Positions 53,725 through 63,525 of a stretch of 64,000 nt of DNA are shown one piece after another. The DNA is from Candidatus Gastranaerophilales bacterium (GTDB taxonomy: Bacteria; Cyanobacteriota; Vampirovibrionia; Gastranaerophilales; Gastranaerophilaceae), in assembly GCA_947589425.1 (NCBI GenBank), contig CANQAV010000001.1, forward strand, positions 1 to 64,000. Reading direction: 5' to 3'. Within the stretch, counting starts at the first letter, position 1. Every line of letters begins with the position of its first letter. The position numbers and the translations under genes were made by a program. Below the pieces are notes generated by a model. It did no database searches. It was not told the DNA's origin and was given only the letters and a program-made list of their open reading frames with translations.

Positions 53725-55273
53725 GTGCATATTTAATTTTAGTTATCTCATCACAGACGCAAAGTTGATACAACCTTGCAAGAGAAGAAGAGTAGTTATC
53801 AAATTTATCAAATACTTCTTCATCAGAAAAACCTTCATGCCAATATGCTTCAAAATGGGGCACACAGCATATATCATCGACTTCGCTTGATGCAATAGCC
53901 ATTTCTATATTTTTCGCATCATCACAATTTAAATCATATTCATCATCCAAAGATAACTTGTAAAGTAAATCAAGTAAAGAACATTTAACAATGCCATCTT
54001 CCTCAATGCCGATTTTATTTATAATTAAATTTACTGCACTATCCAAACTCGAGCCGGTACAAACATAATCAATGACAATATTTTTCTTACCCGAATCTTT
54101 TGCTTCATCAAGGCGGTTTTTCAAATAACGAAGTGCAATATAAATATTTATATTTTTATCGTTCGGATCAATTTTTCTGTTCTTGTGCAATCCGCTAATT
54201 GGCATAAATAGTACATCAGAGCCCATTTTTTGTATTGTTTCACATATAAAAGCGGGTGATGTGCCCAAAGATATTATACGATAGGAGTTTTCACCATATT
54301 GTTTATCAAAATACGCTTTAATTGCATTAGCAGCCTTTGCCGTGTATAAAGGATTTATACATTTGTGTTTTCTAACCGTATTTCTCGCCCCGACAAGAGC
54401 AATCTGGTAATTTGCTCTCAATCTTATATAATCATTAATTGAAAAATTGCCTTTTTTGTTTGCAAAATTTTCCAATGCAATATTATTTTTATTAATTTCA
54501 TCTAAAATGCAAAGCGACACCGCACGTGCATAAGGTTTTGAAAATTTGTCAAAATATTCAAATATTGAATGATTTGAAGCGCTAATTGAAGAATTTGCAT
54601 TAAAATGCGGAACATTGCACATCTCTTCAACGGCGGAAGAATTTATGTTGCGCATGTGTGCACGAATATAACGAGGATTAATTCCGAGAGTTTCTTCAAG
54701 AGTTTTTAATTCATGTTTGATTGAACAAATAACCAAATCCTCTTTTTTTAAACCCGAATTTTTTATAATTAAATTTGCTGCCGTACTAATTGAACGCCCG
54801 CTTACAATCAGGTCAATCAGAATATTTTTTTTATTGCTTGAAAAAGATTTCTTAACACCCTTGGATTTAACATAATCAAGGGACTGTTTCATGCACTTCT
54901 TTTCCCATGATTTAAGCTTGTTTGAATCAGAGCCCGATTTAGCGCAATAAACATTTGAAGCAGGCATAAAAACAACGTCGCAACCCATTGCGGACATCGC
55001 TTCGCAAACTACGGCGGGAGATGTCCCCAAAGATATAATTCGATAACCGTCTTTGCCGTATTTTTCGTCAAAATCATATTTAAGCGCACAAGCACAATAA
55101 GCCGCAGAGAATATCTCCTTCTTATTGGTAATATCACGTGCTTTTTTAAGAGTATCTTCATGCTGTTGGGATATTATTTTGTAATTCTGAAAGGTAACTT
55201 TGCCGGGAGCATAAAAAAAATCAATCGGGGAATATTTGTCCTTTTTTTGTTTTTTTGATTTTTGTAAAAACAT
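53708..55273 (-). CDS. duplicated phosphoribosyltransferase-like protein (5' end probably frameshifted)
   Basis: A 521-residue protein made of two related halves (~58-265 and ~310-515). Each has YRIISLGTSPA (77-87 and 331-341), a strand-loop ID(L/Y)(I/V)xxG(R/S)S (153-161, 401-409) like the PRPP loop of type I PRTases, and a VPHF box. Neither has the full acidic PRPP motif, so activity is uncertain. The ATG at 55273 is poor: GCGGGG touches it without spacing. In another frame upstream, an ATG at 55388 gives MRINLLSN... with TTFCG at 26-30, the N-terminal style of other proteins here. The frames meet at two A7 runs (55242-55248, 55250-55256). Removing one A would fuse them. Confidence 0.7.
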   Translation of the reverse strand: MFLQKSKKQKKDKYSPIDFFYAPGKVTFQNYKIISQQHEDTLKKARDITNKKEIFSAAYCACALKYDFDEKYGKDGYRIISLGTSPAVVCEAMSAMGCDVVFMPASNVYCAKSGSDSNKLKSWEKKCMKQSLDYVKSKGVKKSFSSNKKNILIDLIVSGRSISTAANLIIKNSGLKKEDLVICSIKHELKTLEETLGINPRYIRAHMRNINSSAVEEMCNVPHFNANSSISASNHSIFEYFDKFSKPYARAVSLCILDEINKNNIALENFANKKGNFSINDYIRLRANYQIALVGARNTVRKHKCINPLYTAKAANAIKAYFDKQYGENSYRIISLGTSPAFICETIQKMGSDVLFMPISGLHKNRKIDPNDKNINIYIALRYLKNRLDEAKDSGKKNIVIDYVCTGSSLDSAVNLIINKIGIEEDGIVKCSLLDLLYKLSLDDEYDLNCDDAKNIEMAIASSEVDDICCVPHFEAYWHEGFSDEEVFDKFDNYSSSLARLYQLCVCDEITKIKYAQKKSE

Positions 55274-55476
55274 CCCCGCTTAAAAAAAGTTGTTTTACAC
55301 CGCAAAAAGTCGTATTTCCGTGCAAATTTTTCTTAAGCGGCAGAAATTTTGAATTATTATAACAATTTGAAAGTAAATTTATTCTCATAGCAATATAAAC
55401 AGCCAAATTATTGCAAAATTAAAAATTGCAATATAACAAAACCCGTCAAAACAAAATATTGCTATATTTTAATTTG

Positions 55477-55505
55477 TTGACGAAAGATTTAGTTGAGAAT
55501 AAACT
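55477..55505 (+). promoter_or_regulatory. promoter of ilvC
   Basis: TTGACG (55477-55482), a 17-base spacer, and TAAACT (55500-55505), 35 bp before the ilvC start. Confidence 0.65.
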
Positions 55506-55516
55506 ATTTATTATAA

Positions 55517-56536
<1,020 letters not shown>

Positions 56537-56555
56537 TCAAGGATAAAAATACCAA

Positions 56556-57350
56556 ATGATTGATGAGAATATACTTTCAACACAAAAAATCAACAAATGG
56601 CTAAGCGAATATAAAAAGACGAAAGATGAAAAAACAAAAAAGAAACTAAAAGAACTTGTTGTCTTAGCTTGCATGCCAATCGTTAAAAAAGTGGCACGTG
56701 CTCTTGCCAGACGTTCTACCGACCCTGTGGAAGACATTACACAAGTCGGCTCTTTGGGGCTTATTAAAGCAATTGATTTGTATAATCCCAAAATTTCAAA
56801 AAACTTTAAATCTTATGCAATGTATCTTATAACAGGAGAAATAAGGCATTATTTAAGAGACAGAACTACAATAATAAGAGCACCGAGAGAAATAAAAGAA
56901 CTTTCTTTTCGTGTACATAAATTAACCTTGGAATTAACGGAAAAGCTGGGAAGAACGCCGACGGATAAAGACCTTGCCGAAGCGCTTCAAATGCCGCAGG
57001 AAAAAGTTGAAGAATGCAACAATTTAGAAAGAAGAACAACCGCAATTTCAATCGACCAAATCGTATCAAGCGACGATAACACGCTTTCATTGGTTGAAAG
57101 AATTGAGGATGAAAGCCAAAAAGAAGTTTTTGACAGTTATGAAAACAGAATGATATTAAATGATGCAATAAAAAAACTTGACATAATCGAGCAAGAACTT
57201 ATAATCCTCAACTATTACGAAGGTTTAAACCAAAGAGAAATATCGGAAAAACTTGAAATAAGCCAAATGCAGGTGTCAAGAAAACTCAAAAAAGCAATAT
57301 CAAAATTGTTTGAAATAATCTCAAAAAAAGGTCTGGAGCAATATGAGTAA
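56556..57350 (+). CDS. sigma factor of the SigB/SigF/FliA class
   Basis: A 264-residue sigma-70 factor with region 2 (EDITQVGSLGLIKAIDLYNP, then FKSYAMYLITGEIRHYLRDRT), region 3 (LTEKLGRTPTDKDLAEALQM) and region 4 (QELIILNYYEGLNQREISEKL, ISQMQVSRKLKKAISKL). This is close to the SigB/F/G stress and sporulation class. No anti-sigma or anti-anti-sigma gene is adjacent. The end overlaps the prepilin peptidase start by 8 bp, so the two are coupled, which suggests a link to pilus expression. Confidence 0.9.
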   Translation: MIDENILSTQKINKWLSEYKKTKDEKTKKKLKELVVLACMPIVKKVARALARRSTDPVEDITQVGSLGLIKAIDLYNPKISKNFKSYAMYLITGEIRHYLRDRTTIIRAPREIKELSFRVHKLTLELTEKLGRTPTDKDLAEALQMPQEKVEECNNLERRTTAISIDQIVSSDDNTLSLVERIEDESQKEVFDSYENRMILNDAIKKLDIIEQELIILNYYEGLNQREISEKLEISQMQVSRKLKKAISKLFEIISKKGLEQYE

Positions 57351-58563
57351 CCTCAGCTTGCTCCCCAAATGGTATATTATTTCTTTTATTTTTGTATTGG
57401 GGCTTTGTACGGGGTCTTTCCTGAATGTTGTCATATTAAGAGGCCTTAGCGGAGAAAATTTCATAAACGGACGTTCAAAATGTCCCAAGTGTTCAAATAT
57501 TCTTAAATGGTATATGAACATACCGCTTTTATCTTATATTTTTTTAAAAGGAAAGTGCGCATATTGCAAAGAACATATTTCTCTTCAATATCCGATAGTT
57601 GAAGCAGTTTGCGCATTATGCTTTTTAAGTGCATATTTTTCATTCGGTTTGGGCTTTAAAACAATATTTTTATGGATAATATTGTCACTGTTCATTGTTA
57701 TGGCGGTACAAGATATCAAAGAAATGGTTGTCATTGATGCAAATGCATACGCTTGCGCAATTGTATGTATAGCAGCTTCGTTTTTTTCATTTTTTGAAAC
57801 AAATACACTTCAAGCAATAATGGGTGCAATAAGCGCATTTTTAATATTTGAACTTTTTGCCCGCACAACCAAACTTATAATCAACCAAAGGGCAATCGGC
57901 GAAGGAGACAGCCTAATCGGACTTTCTTTGGGAGCCGTATTCGGTTATAGCCCGAAATTAATTTTATGCATGGTTTTAGCAATTGTACTTCAATGCATCT
58001 GTTGTATCGGAGCGCTTGTTAAAAAGGAATTAAAAAACAAAAATTACATTCTGCTTGCTGCATATTCGGCAATTATTGCAGTGATTTTGATAATTGCTTC
58101 AATAAATTATTTCAAACAAAACATAACAACCCAACTGTACAACATTTCTTACATAATTGCACTGTTGTTAATTTGTACTTCGCTTATAATAGCCGTAAAA
58201 GATATAAAAAACAAATATATTGAGCTTGAAGACAATGATGAAGAAAATAAGTCTTTAGAGCAGAAAAAACCTGTCGGTTTTCATATAATTACACTTATAC
58301 TTCTGGGTATCGGATGTTTTATCGGGTTTAATCAATATATAGCTTTAATACCGATTATTTTGGGAATTTTATGTTTTATTTATGATGTCAAAACATACAA
58401 AAATAATGATGAAGATGATGCCGAAAGCTTTGAAGAAACGAGCAAAGTATACAATGTATTTCCACTCGGACCGGCTCTGATTGTTTCTTGTATTATTTGT
58501 ATTTTTTTCATGGACAAAATAAAATATATAATTCCAAAAATTCTTTATTTGTTTGGCGGTTAG
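57343..58563 (+). CDS. prepilin peptidase/N-methyltransferase with extra C-terminal membrane region
   Basis: A 406-residue membrane enzyme. The N-terminal methylase part has GLCTGSFLNVVILR and two Cys pairs (C47/C50, C72/C75). The peptidase part has the catalytic aspartates in QDIKEMVVID (Asp124 region) and GEGDSLIG (Asp189). It cleaves and methylates pilins such as the one at 4473. Typical family members are ~250-290 residues; here about 140 residues with roughly four more helices follow, separated by an acidic loop (ELEDNDEENKSLEQ). The extension is not a known domain. Confidence 0.9.
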   Translation: MSNLSLLPKWYIISFIFVLGLCTGSFLNVVILRGLSGENFINGRSKCPKCSNILKWYMNIPLLSYIFLKGKCAYCKEHISLQYPIVEAVCALCFLSAYFSFGLGFKTIFLWIILSLFIVMAVQDIKEMVVIDANAYACAIVCIAASFFSFFETNTLQAIMGAISAFLIFELFARTTKLIINQRAIGEGDSLIGLSLGAVFGYSPKLILCMVLAIVLQCICCIGALVKKELKNKNYILLAAYSAIIAVILIIASINYFKQNITTQLYNISYIIALLLICTSLIIAVKDIKNKYIELEDNDEENKSLEQKKPVGFHIITLILLGIGCFIGFNQYIALIPIILGILCFIYDVKTYKNNDEDDAESFEETSKVYNVFPLGPALIVSCIICIFFMDKIKYIIPKILYLFGG

Positions 58564-58629
58564 CAAATATTTTATGTTTATATTAGAATAAATTTATAAA
58601 ATTGTATATATGTTAATAAAGGAGAACAC

Positions 58630-59331
58630 ATGGAACGTATTCAACTCACTTCGGAAATTGAAGAAAAATGCTGTGTAGCTCGTGGTGTAAAAGGCTCACC
58701 CGCTCCAATACCCCAAGAAGGTTTATGGACAAAATGCAAAGAAATAAAAGATATTTCGGGTCTTACACACGGATGCGGATGCTGTGCACCTCAGCAGGGA
58801 ACTTGTAAATTAACTCTTAACGTAAAAGACGGAATTATTCAAGAAGCTCTTGTTGAAACCGTAGGATGCTCAGGTATGACACATTCTGCTGCAATGGCAG
58901 GTGAAATATTACCCGGAAAAACAATTCTTGAAGCATTGAATACCGACCTTGTATGTGATGCTATAAATGTTGCTATGAGAGAATTATTCCTTCAAATTGT
59001 ATACGGAAGAACTCAAACGGCATTCTCGGAAAACGGTTTGCCCGTGGGCGCAGGACTTGAAGATTTAGGCAAGGGCTTGTGCTCAATGGTTGGTACAATC
59101 CATTCAACCAAACAAAAAGGTGTCAGATATCTTTCTTTAACAGAAGGCTATATCCTTGAACTGGGGCTTGATAAACACAACGAAGTTATAGGATATAAAT
59201 TCGTAAATCTCGGAAAAGTTATGGATGAAATCAAAAAAGGGGTTGACCCAAAAACTGCTTATGAAAAAAATATAGGCACATACGGAAGATTTGCGGATGC
59301 CGTTAAAACAATAGACCCGAGACGTGAGTAA
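58630..59331 (+). CDS. NifU-like iron-sulfur scaffold-type protein
   Basis: A 233-residue Cys-rich protein: EEKCCVARG, GCGCCAPQQGTCKLTL, VETVGCSGMTHSA, and a NifU/IscU-like helix region (AMRELFLQIVYGRTQ). It is annotated in related genomes as an iron-sulfur cluster assembly scaffold protein paired with the GGGtGRT protein, which is the next gene here (48-bp gap). The Cys spacing differs from true IscU, so cluster assembly is a family-based guess. AAGGAG precedes the ATG. Confidence 0.8.
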   Translation: MERIQLTSEIEEKCCVARGVKGSPAPIPQEGLWTKCKEIKDISGLTHGCGCCAPQQGTCKLTLNVKDGIIQEALVETVGCSGMTHSAAMAGEILPGKTILEALNTDLVCDAINVAMRELFLQIVYGRTQTAFSENGLPVGAGLEDLGKGLCSMVGTIHSTKQKGVRYLSLTEGYILELGLDKHNEVIGYKFVNLGKVMDEIKKGVDPKTAYEKNIGTYGRFADAVKTIDPRRE

Positions 59332-59379
59332 AAATATACTCAAATAATTGTTAGAACTTAATATAAAGGAAAATATAAT

Positions 59380-60381
59380 ATGGCAAAATTTGAAGGACAA
59401 GACAGACGCAAAGACACAATCGCTAAAGTTCTTAAAGAATACGGCTTTTCATCGCTGGATGAAGCTAATGAACTTTGTCTGTCTAAAGGTATAAATGTAG
59501 ATGAAATCGTAAAAGGCATTCAACCGATTGCTTTTGATAATGCTTCCTGGGCATATACTTTAGGATGCGCCATTGCAATCAAAAAAGATATACGAAATGC
59601 CGCTCAAGCAGCCGAAGCACTCGGAATAGGCTTACAGGCTTTTGCAGTTCCCGGCTCCGTGGGTGATACAAGAAAAGTAGGCTTAGGTCACGGAAACCTC
59701 GGCGCAATGTTATTAAGAGAAGAAACAAAATGTTTCTGCTTCTTAGCGGGTCATGAATCTTTTGCAGCCGCAGAAGGCGCTATCGGTATTGCAAAGAATG
59801 CAAACAAAGTAAGAAAAGAGCCCTTAAGAGTTATCTTAAACGGCTTAGGAAAAGATGCGGCACACGTTATTTCAAGAATTAACGGATTTACCTCTGTTGA
59901 AACGGAATATAACTACAAAACAGGCGAATTAAAAATCGTTAAAGAAACACCTTTTTCGGAAGGCGAAAGAGCAAAAGTAAGATGCTACGGTGCGGATGAT
60001 GTATCCGAAGGCGTTGCAATAATGATAAAAGAAGGAGTTGACGTATCAATCACGGGTAACTCAACCAACCCGACACGCTTCCAGCATCCTGTTGCGGGAA
60101 CATACAAAAAATGGGCAATTGAAAACGGAAGAAAATACTTCTCGGTTGCTTCAGGCGGAGGTACCGGAAGAACACTTCACCCCGATAACGTTGCAGCAGG
60201 TCCCGCAAGCTACGGTATGACCGATACCATGGGCAGAATGCACAGTGATGCACAATTTGCAGGCTCTTCTTCAGTTCCGGCTCACGTTGAAATGATGGGC
60301 GTTATAGGAATGGGTAATAACCCGATGGTAGGTGCTACCGTTGCTGTTGCGGTTGCGGTACAAAATGCAATGACAAAATAA
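59380..60381 (+). CDS. GGGtGRT protein
   Basis: A 333-residue protein with the naming motif SGGGTGRTLHPDNV and the conserved FAVPGSVGDTRKVGLGHGNLGAMLL, AGHESFAAAEGAIGIAK and GVIGMGNNPMVGATVAVAV. The family is conserved in anaerobes, of unknown function, and nearly always next to the NifU-like gene, as here. It is soluble, Gly-rich and without signal. The pair ends with a strong terminator. An enzyme with a bound cofactor is plausible but unproven. Confidence 0.9.
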   Translation: MAKFEGQDRRKDTIAKVLKEYGFSSLDEANELCLSKGINVDEIVKGIQPIAFDNASWAYTLGCAIAIKKDIRNAAQAAEALGIGLQAFAVPGSVGDTRKVGLGHGNLGAMLLREETKCFCFLAGHESFAAAEGAIGIAKNANKVRKEPLRVILNGLGKDAAHVISRINGFTSVETEYNYKTGELKIVKETPFSEGERAKVRCYGADDVSEGVAIMIKEGVDVSITGNSTNPTRFQHPVAGTYKKWAIENGRKYFSVASGGGTGRTLHPDNVAAGPASYGMTDTMGRMHSDAQFAGSSSVPAHVEMMGVIGMGNNPMVGATVAVAVAVQNAMTK

Positions 60382-60395
60382 ATTATAAAACCAAT

Positions 60396-60430
60396 AAAAA
60401 AAGAGGCTTTATAAACAAGCCTCTTTTTTA
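60396..60430. terminator. terminator between the GGGtGRT gene and the convergent GH13 gene
   Basis: AAGAGGCTT pairs with AAGCCTCTT, flanked by A and T runs. Confidence 0.85.
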
Positions 60431-62722
60431 TTCAACTCTTTTAAATATTGCACAGGATTTTCCCGCCAGATTAATCATTGAATTGTTATATCCGTCGGAT
60501 TGGATTGTTGAATTTACAAGATTAGCTCCCATATATTTTTTATCGTCGGTATTTATTACTTCAATCCACTTCCCCTGAGGGAATTTTATTCCATACATGG
60601 GGTTTTCATTTCCATAACTTTGAGATGAAAAATTAGAGATTGAATATATTTCGCTGCCATCCGAAGGCTCAACACAATGAAGCGCAATAACGGAAGATAC
60701 GGGGTGTTTAACCGTTGTCATCATATTCAAATATCCGTTTTTAAGTGCACTGTTTTGAGCGTTTAATTCGTTCAAGTCTTTAACTAAAGAACTATAACCC
60801 TTCATCATTTTTTTGGCTTTATCAGAGTATTTTATATTGCCCGATTTAGATTCCATTAAAGCGGGAAGTCCCGGTTGATAGCCGTGTTCGATATACAAAT
60901 AGTCTTCATTTTTAACGGATTCAAATTCTCTGAAAAACCTGAAAGGTGTAATATCCGCTTTTTCATCTCCCTGGAAAATCATTTTCGCTCCGGGAAGAGA
61001 ATACGTTAAAGCCTGACCCAATTTACATTTTGAAAAACACTTAACAAAAGCGCTCAAAAATTTTTGAGGAGTGATGTCTGAAGTTTGAACTATATCCAGA
61101 GGATATAATATTTCTTTTTTGAAACTTTCCAAATCACAAAAATCATCTTTCAAATATTTGTCAAATTTGCCTTCAATAAATGCAATTGCAAGCTTTTCTG
61201 CCGTAAAATTCGCTTTTTGAGATCTTATTATATTTTGCGATTCGCCTTCGCTTGTATTTTTAAGCTTAGCCCTTAAAGCCGCTCTTTTATAGTCGTTTTC
61301 ATTTAAATATATATTGTTATATAAATTAAGCTCGGGGTTTAAATATTGAGCAATAAACCTGACCCCGCCGCTGTTACCTACTTCGTCGTGAGATGTAAAG
61401 AACTTAACTTTATCTTGAGAACAATAACATGCCTGCTCCAGTTTATCCAAATCGATATTATCATAAAGAGCCGAATTTAATGTATGAAAAAATACAAAAT
61501 CCCATTCGCTGTCAAAACCCAGACGTGAAAGAGGAACGTTATAATTTCTTATGTTTTCAATACAGTTTATATGAGTATTTTCATCCTGCCCCAAACCGCT
61601 TTCAAAAGGATAGAGGGGATTAATAACCCTTTTATCGTGAAGCTCTTGCGGATTAAACCAATAATTATCACCGTCTGTACTGATATGTTCTCTTGCATCT
61701 TCGGCAATTAAAAAAGCATCCGGAACATGGTAGTTGACATCCGCCGAAATTTGCTGCATAAGCGTATCAGATTCAATCATTTTTGTCATATCGAGTCTTA
61801 AACCGTCGCAATGATAATTTTCAAGCCAATTCAAAGCGGCATTTACCATAAAATCTTTAACATAGCGGGAATTTTGCCCTTCATAATTAAATGACTCGCC
61901 AAAACAATTTGTTCCTTTAATATAAGGGCCCGTCCTTAAAAGCGACGCACCGTCAGGACCCAGATGATTAGGTACCATATCCATAATTACATTCAAGCCG
62001 ATAGAGTGCGCATAATCAATAAGCTCTTTTAATTTATCCGGCCCGCCGAGATATTTTGAAGGCGCAAATTTATCAACGCCGTCATAGCCCCAGTTAAACG
62101 AATATGTGTTTTCAACGGGCATGATTTCAATAGCATTAAAGCCCATATCAAAAGCTTTTTTGAACTGTTCTTTTGCTCCTTCAAAATCGCCTCTTTTAGA
62201 AAGAGTTGCAATGTTAACTTCAAAAATTCTAAGTGCGCTCAAAGGTGTTAAACCGTTTTGGGGGTTTGCAAGGCGTGATATTCTTTTTTTATCATCTTTA
62301 AACCACTTATCATCTTTCCACTTATATTTTTTGTGGTCATATATAACTGATTCACCCAGCAGTTTATCCTGTTTATATGAATAAGGGTCTTTAACTTTGT
62401 CTATTGTGCCGTCATTTTTATGCAAAGAATAAAAATAGCTTGCTCCGTCATAGGCAACGGACGAAGGAACGGGTAAATCCGTCTCAAAAACACCTTCTCC
62501 TTTGTTTCTTAACTCATATTGAGAAATTTTTGAACTGTCTTCTTTATCCAAAAGATGAACATATACCTGATTTACACTCGGGTATGTAAAAAGTTTAAAA
62601 TCAACCCCTTCGTTATCCGGGCGCACAACCGCACCCCAACTTTTATGCTCCGCAAGAGCATTTTTAAACACGGGATATTTACGGTTAAATTTATTTGCAA
62701 TACTAATACTGTTAATTTTCAA
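60428..62722 (-). CDS. GH13 alpha-glucan enzyme (branching / trehalohydrolase-like)
   Basis: A 764-residue protein that begins with TTG at 62722 after AGGTG. The order is: an N-terminal tail (MKINSISIANKF...PVFKN), a CBM48/E-set domain (~30-125), then a GH13 barrel. Catalytic regions are MDMVPNHLGPDG, CDGLRLDMTK (nucleophile Asp311), FLIAEDA (acid/base Glu341) and FFTSHDEVG. YDGVDKFAPSKYLGGPDKLKELIDYAH is close to TreZ and GlgB proteins. It acts on glycogen-like or malto-oligosaccharide substrates. The barrel has an insertion of ~130 residues between HDE and the end. Family sure; specificity open. Confidence 0.82.
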   Translation of the reverse strand: MKINSISIANKFNRKYPVFKNALAEHKSWGAVVRPDNEGVDFKLFTYPSVNQVYVHLLDKEDSSKISQYELRNKGEGVFETDLPVPSSVAYDGASYFYSLHKNDGTIDKVKDPYSYKQDKLLGESVIYDHKKYKWKDDKWFKDDKKRISRLANPQNGLTPLSALRIFEVNIATLSKRGDFEGAKEQFKKAFDMGFNAIEIMPVENTYSFNWGYDGVDKFAPSKYLGGPDKLKELIDYAHSIGLNVIMDMVPNHLGPDGASLLRTGPYIKGTNCFGESFNYEGQNSRYVKDFMVNAALNWLENYHCDGLRLDMTKMIESDTLMQQISADVNYHVPDAFLIAEDAREHISTDGDNYWFNPQELHDKRVINPLYPFESGLGQDENTHINCIENIRNYNVPLSRLGFDSEWDFVFFHTLNSALYDNIDLDKLEQACYCSQDKVKFFTSHDEVGNSGGVRFIAQYLNPELNLYNNIYLNENDYKRAALRAKLKNTSEGESQNIIRSQKANFTAEKLAIAFIEGKFDKYLKDDFCDLESFKKEILYPLDIVQTSDITPQKFLSAFVKCFSKCKLGQALTYSLPGAKMIFQGDEKADITPFRFFREFESVKNEDYLYIEHGYQPGLPALMESKSGNIKYSDKAKKMMKGYSSLVKDLNELNAQNSALKNGYLNMMTTVKHPVSSVIALHCVEPSDGSEIYSISNFSSQSYGNENPMYGIKFPQGKWIEVINTDDKKYMGANLVNSTIQSDGYNNSMINLAGKSCAIFKRVE

Positions 62723-62797
62723 GTCATCACCTAACTCTATGCGATAACTATATTTTACAATAAATAACAGTCATGAAAAATAGTTTATGTTTCTTAA

Positions 62798-63475
62798 CTA
62801 TTCGTCTAACACGCCAAGTATTGTAAGGAAAGATTTTGTATCGCCGTCAACAAAAATCGGAACTTTATCGCATCCGCAATCACGAAGTGCAAAATACATA
62901 CATTGATTATTGTTACCCAGCGAATCATCAATTTTAACAATGGTCATTTCTTTTTTATAATCATCGCCGTACATTTTTGCAAGCTTTGCAAGCCCTTCCC
63001 TCAAAAAATAAACTTTAACCGTTGAAGGAGAAACTTTTTTGGCATATAATGCTTCGTTGTCACACTGTTCTTTAAATCGCCTTTTATAATCATCTTCACA
63101 TTTTGCTGCGTTTCCGCCGGGAAGATAAAGATATTCATCAAACTTTTCAGGCTCAACATAGACCGTTTCATAACCGTATCTTGGTTTATCAACTCTATCT
63201 TCTATGTTTTTAATATTCTTATATGCAACAGTATCACATTTATTATATTTAATTCCGTTAACCGCACAATATGATTCCAGCTTCTCATCAAAATCATCCG
63301 GAGAATAAATTGTGGTAATAACCTCTTTCCTTTTAGGATCCATTACGTCAATTGTTTCAACGCCATTGTTATAACAATAATCAACAAGCTGCGTAACATT
63401 ATCTTGTTTTGTTTCCAGTGATTGGCATGATGATTGAACTTTATAAATACTACCGAATGAAATTGGGGAAATCAT
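62798..63475 (-). CDS. unknown protein with N-terminal ISFG motif
   Basis: A 225-residue soluble protein starting MISPISFGSIYKV. The ATG has AGGAG five bases upstream, so the short N-terminal box is real. It is Cys-rich (ten or so) with NNNQCMYFALRDCGCDKVPIF near the end. Sequence elements such as FDEKLESYCAVNGIKYNKCD suggest an alpha/beta fold. No known family. Confidence 0.65.
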   Translation of the reverse strand: MISPISFGSIYKVQSSCQSLETKQDNVTQLVDYCYNNGVETIDVMDPKRKEVITTIYSPDDFDEKLESYCAVNGIKYNKCDTVAYKNIKNIEDRVDKPRYGYETVYVEPEKFDEYLYLPGGNAAKCEDDYKRRFKEQCDNEALYAKKVSPSTVKVYFLREGLAKLAKMYGDDYKKEMTIVKIDDSLGNNNQCMYFALRDCGCDKVPIFVDGDTKSFLTILGVLDE

Positions 63476-63525
63476 ATTTGCTCCTTTTTTTGTTTAATAT
63501 TATAACCGTACAAAACATGTGAAGA

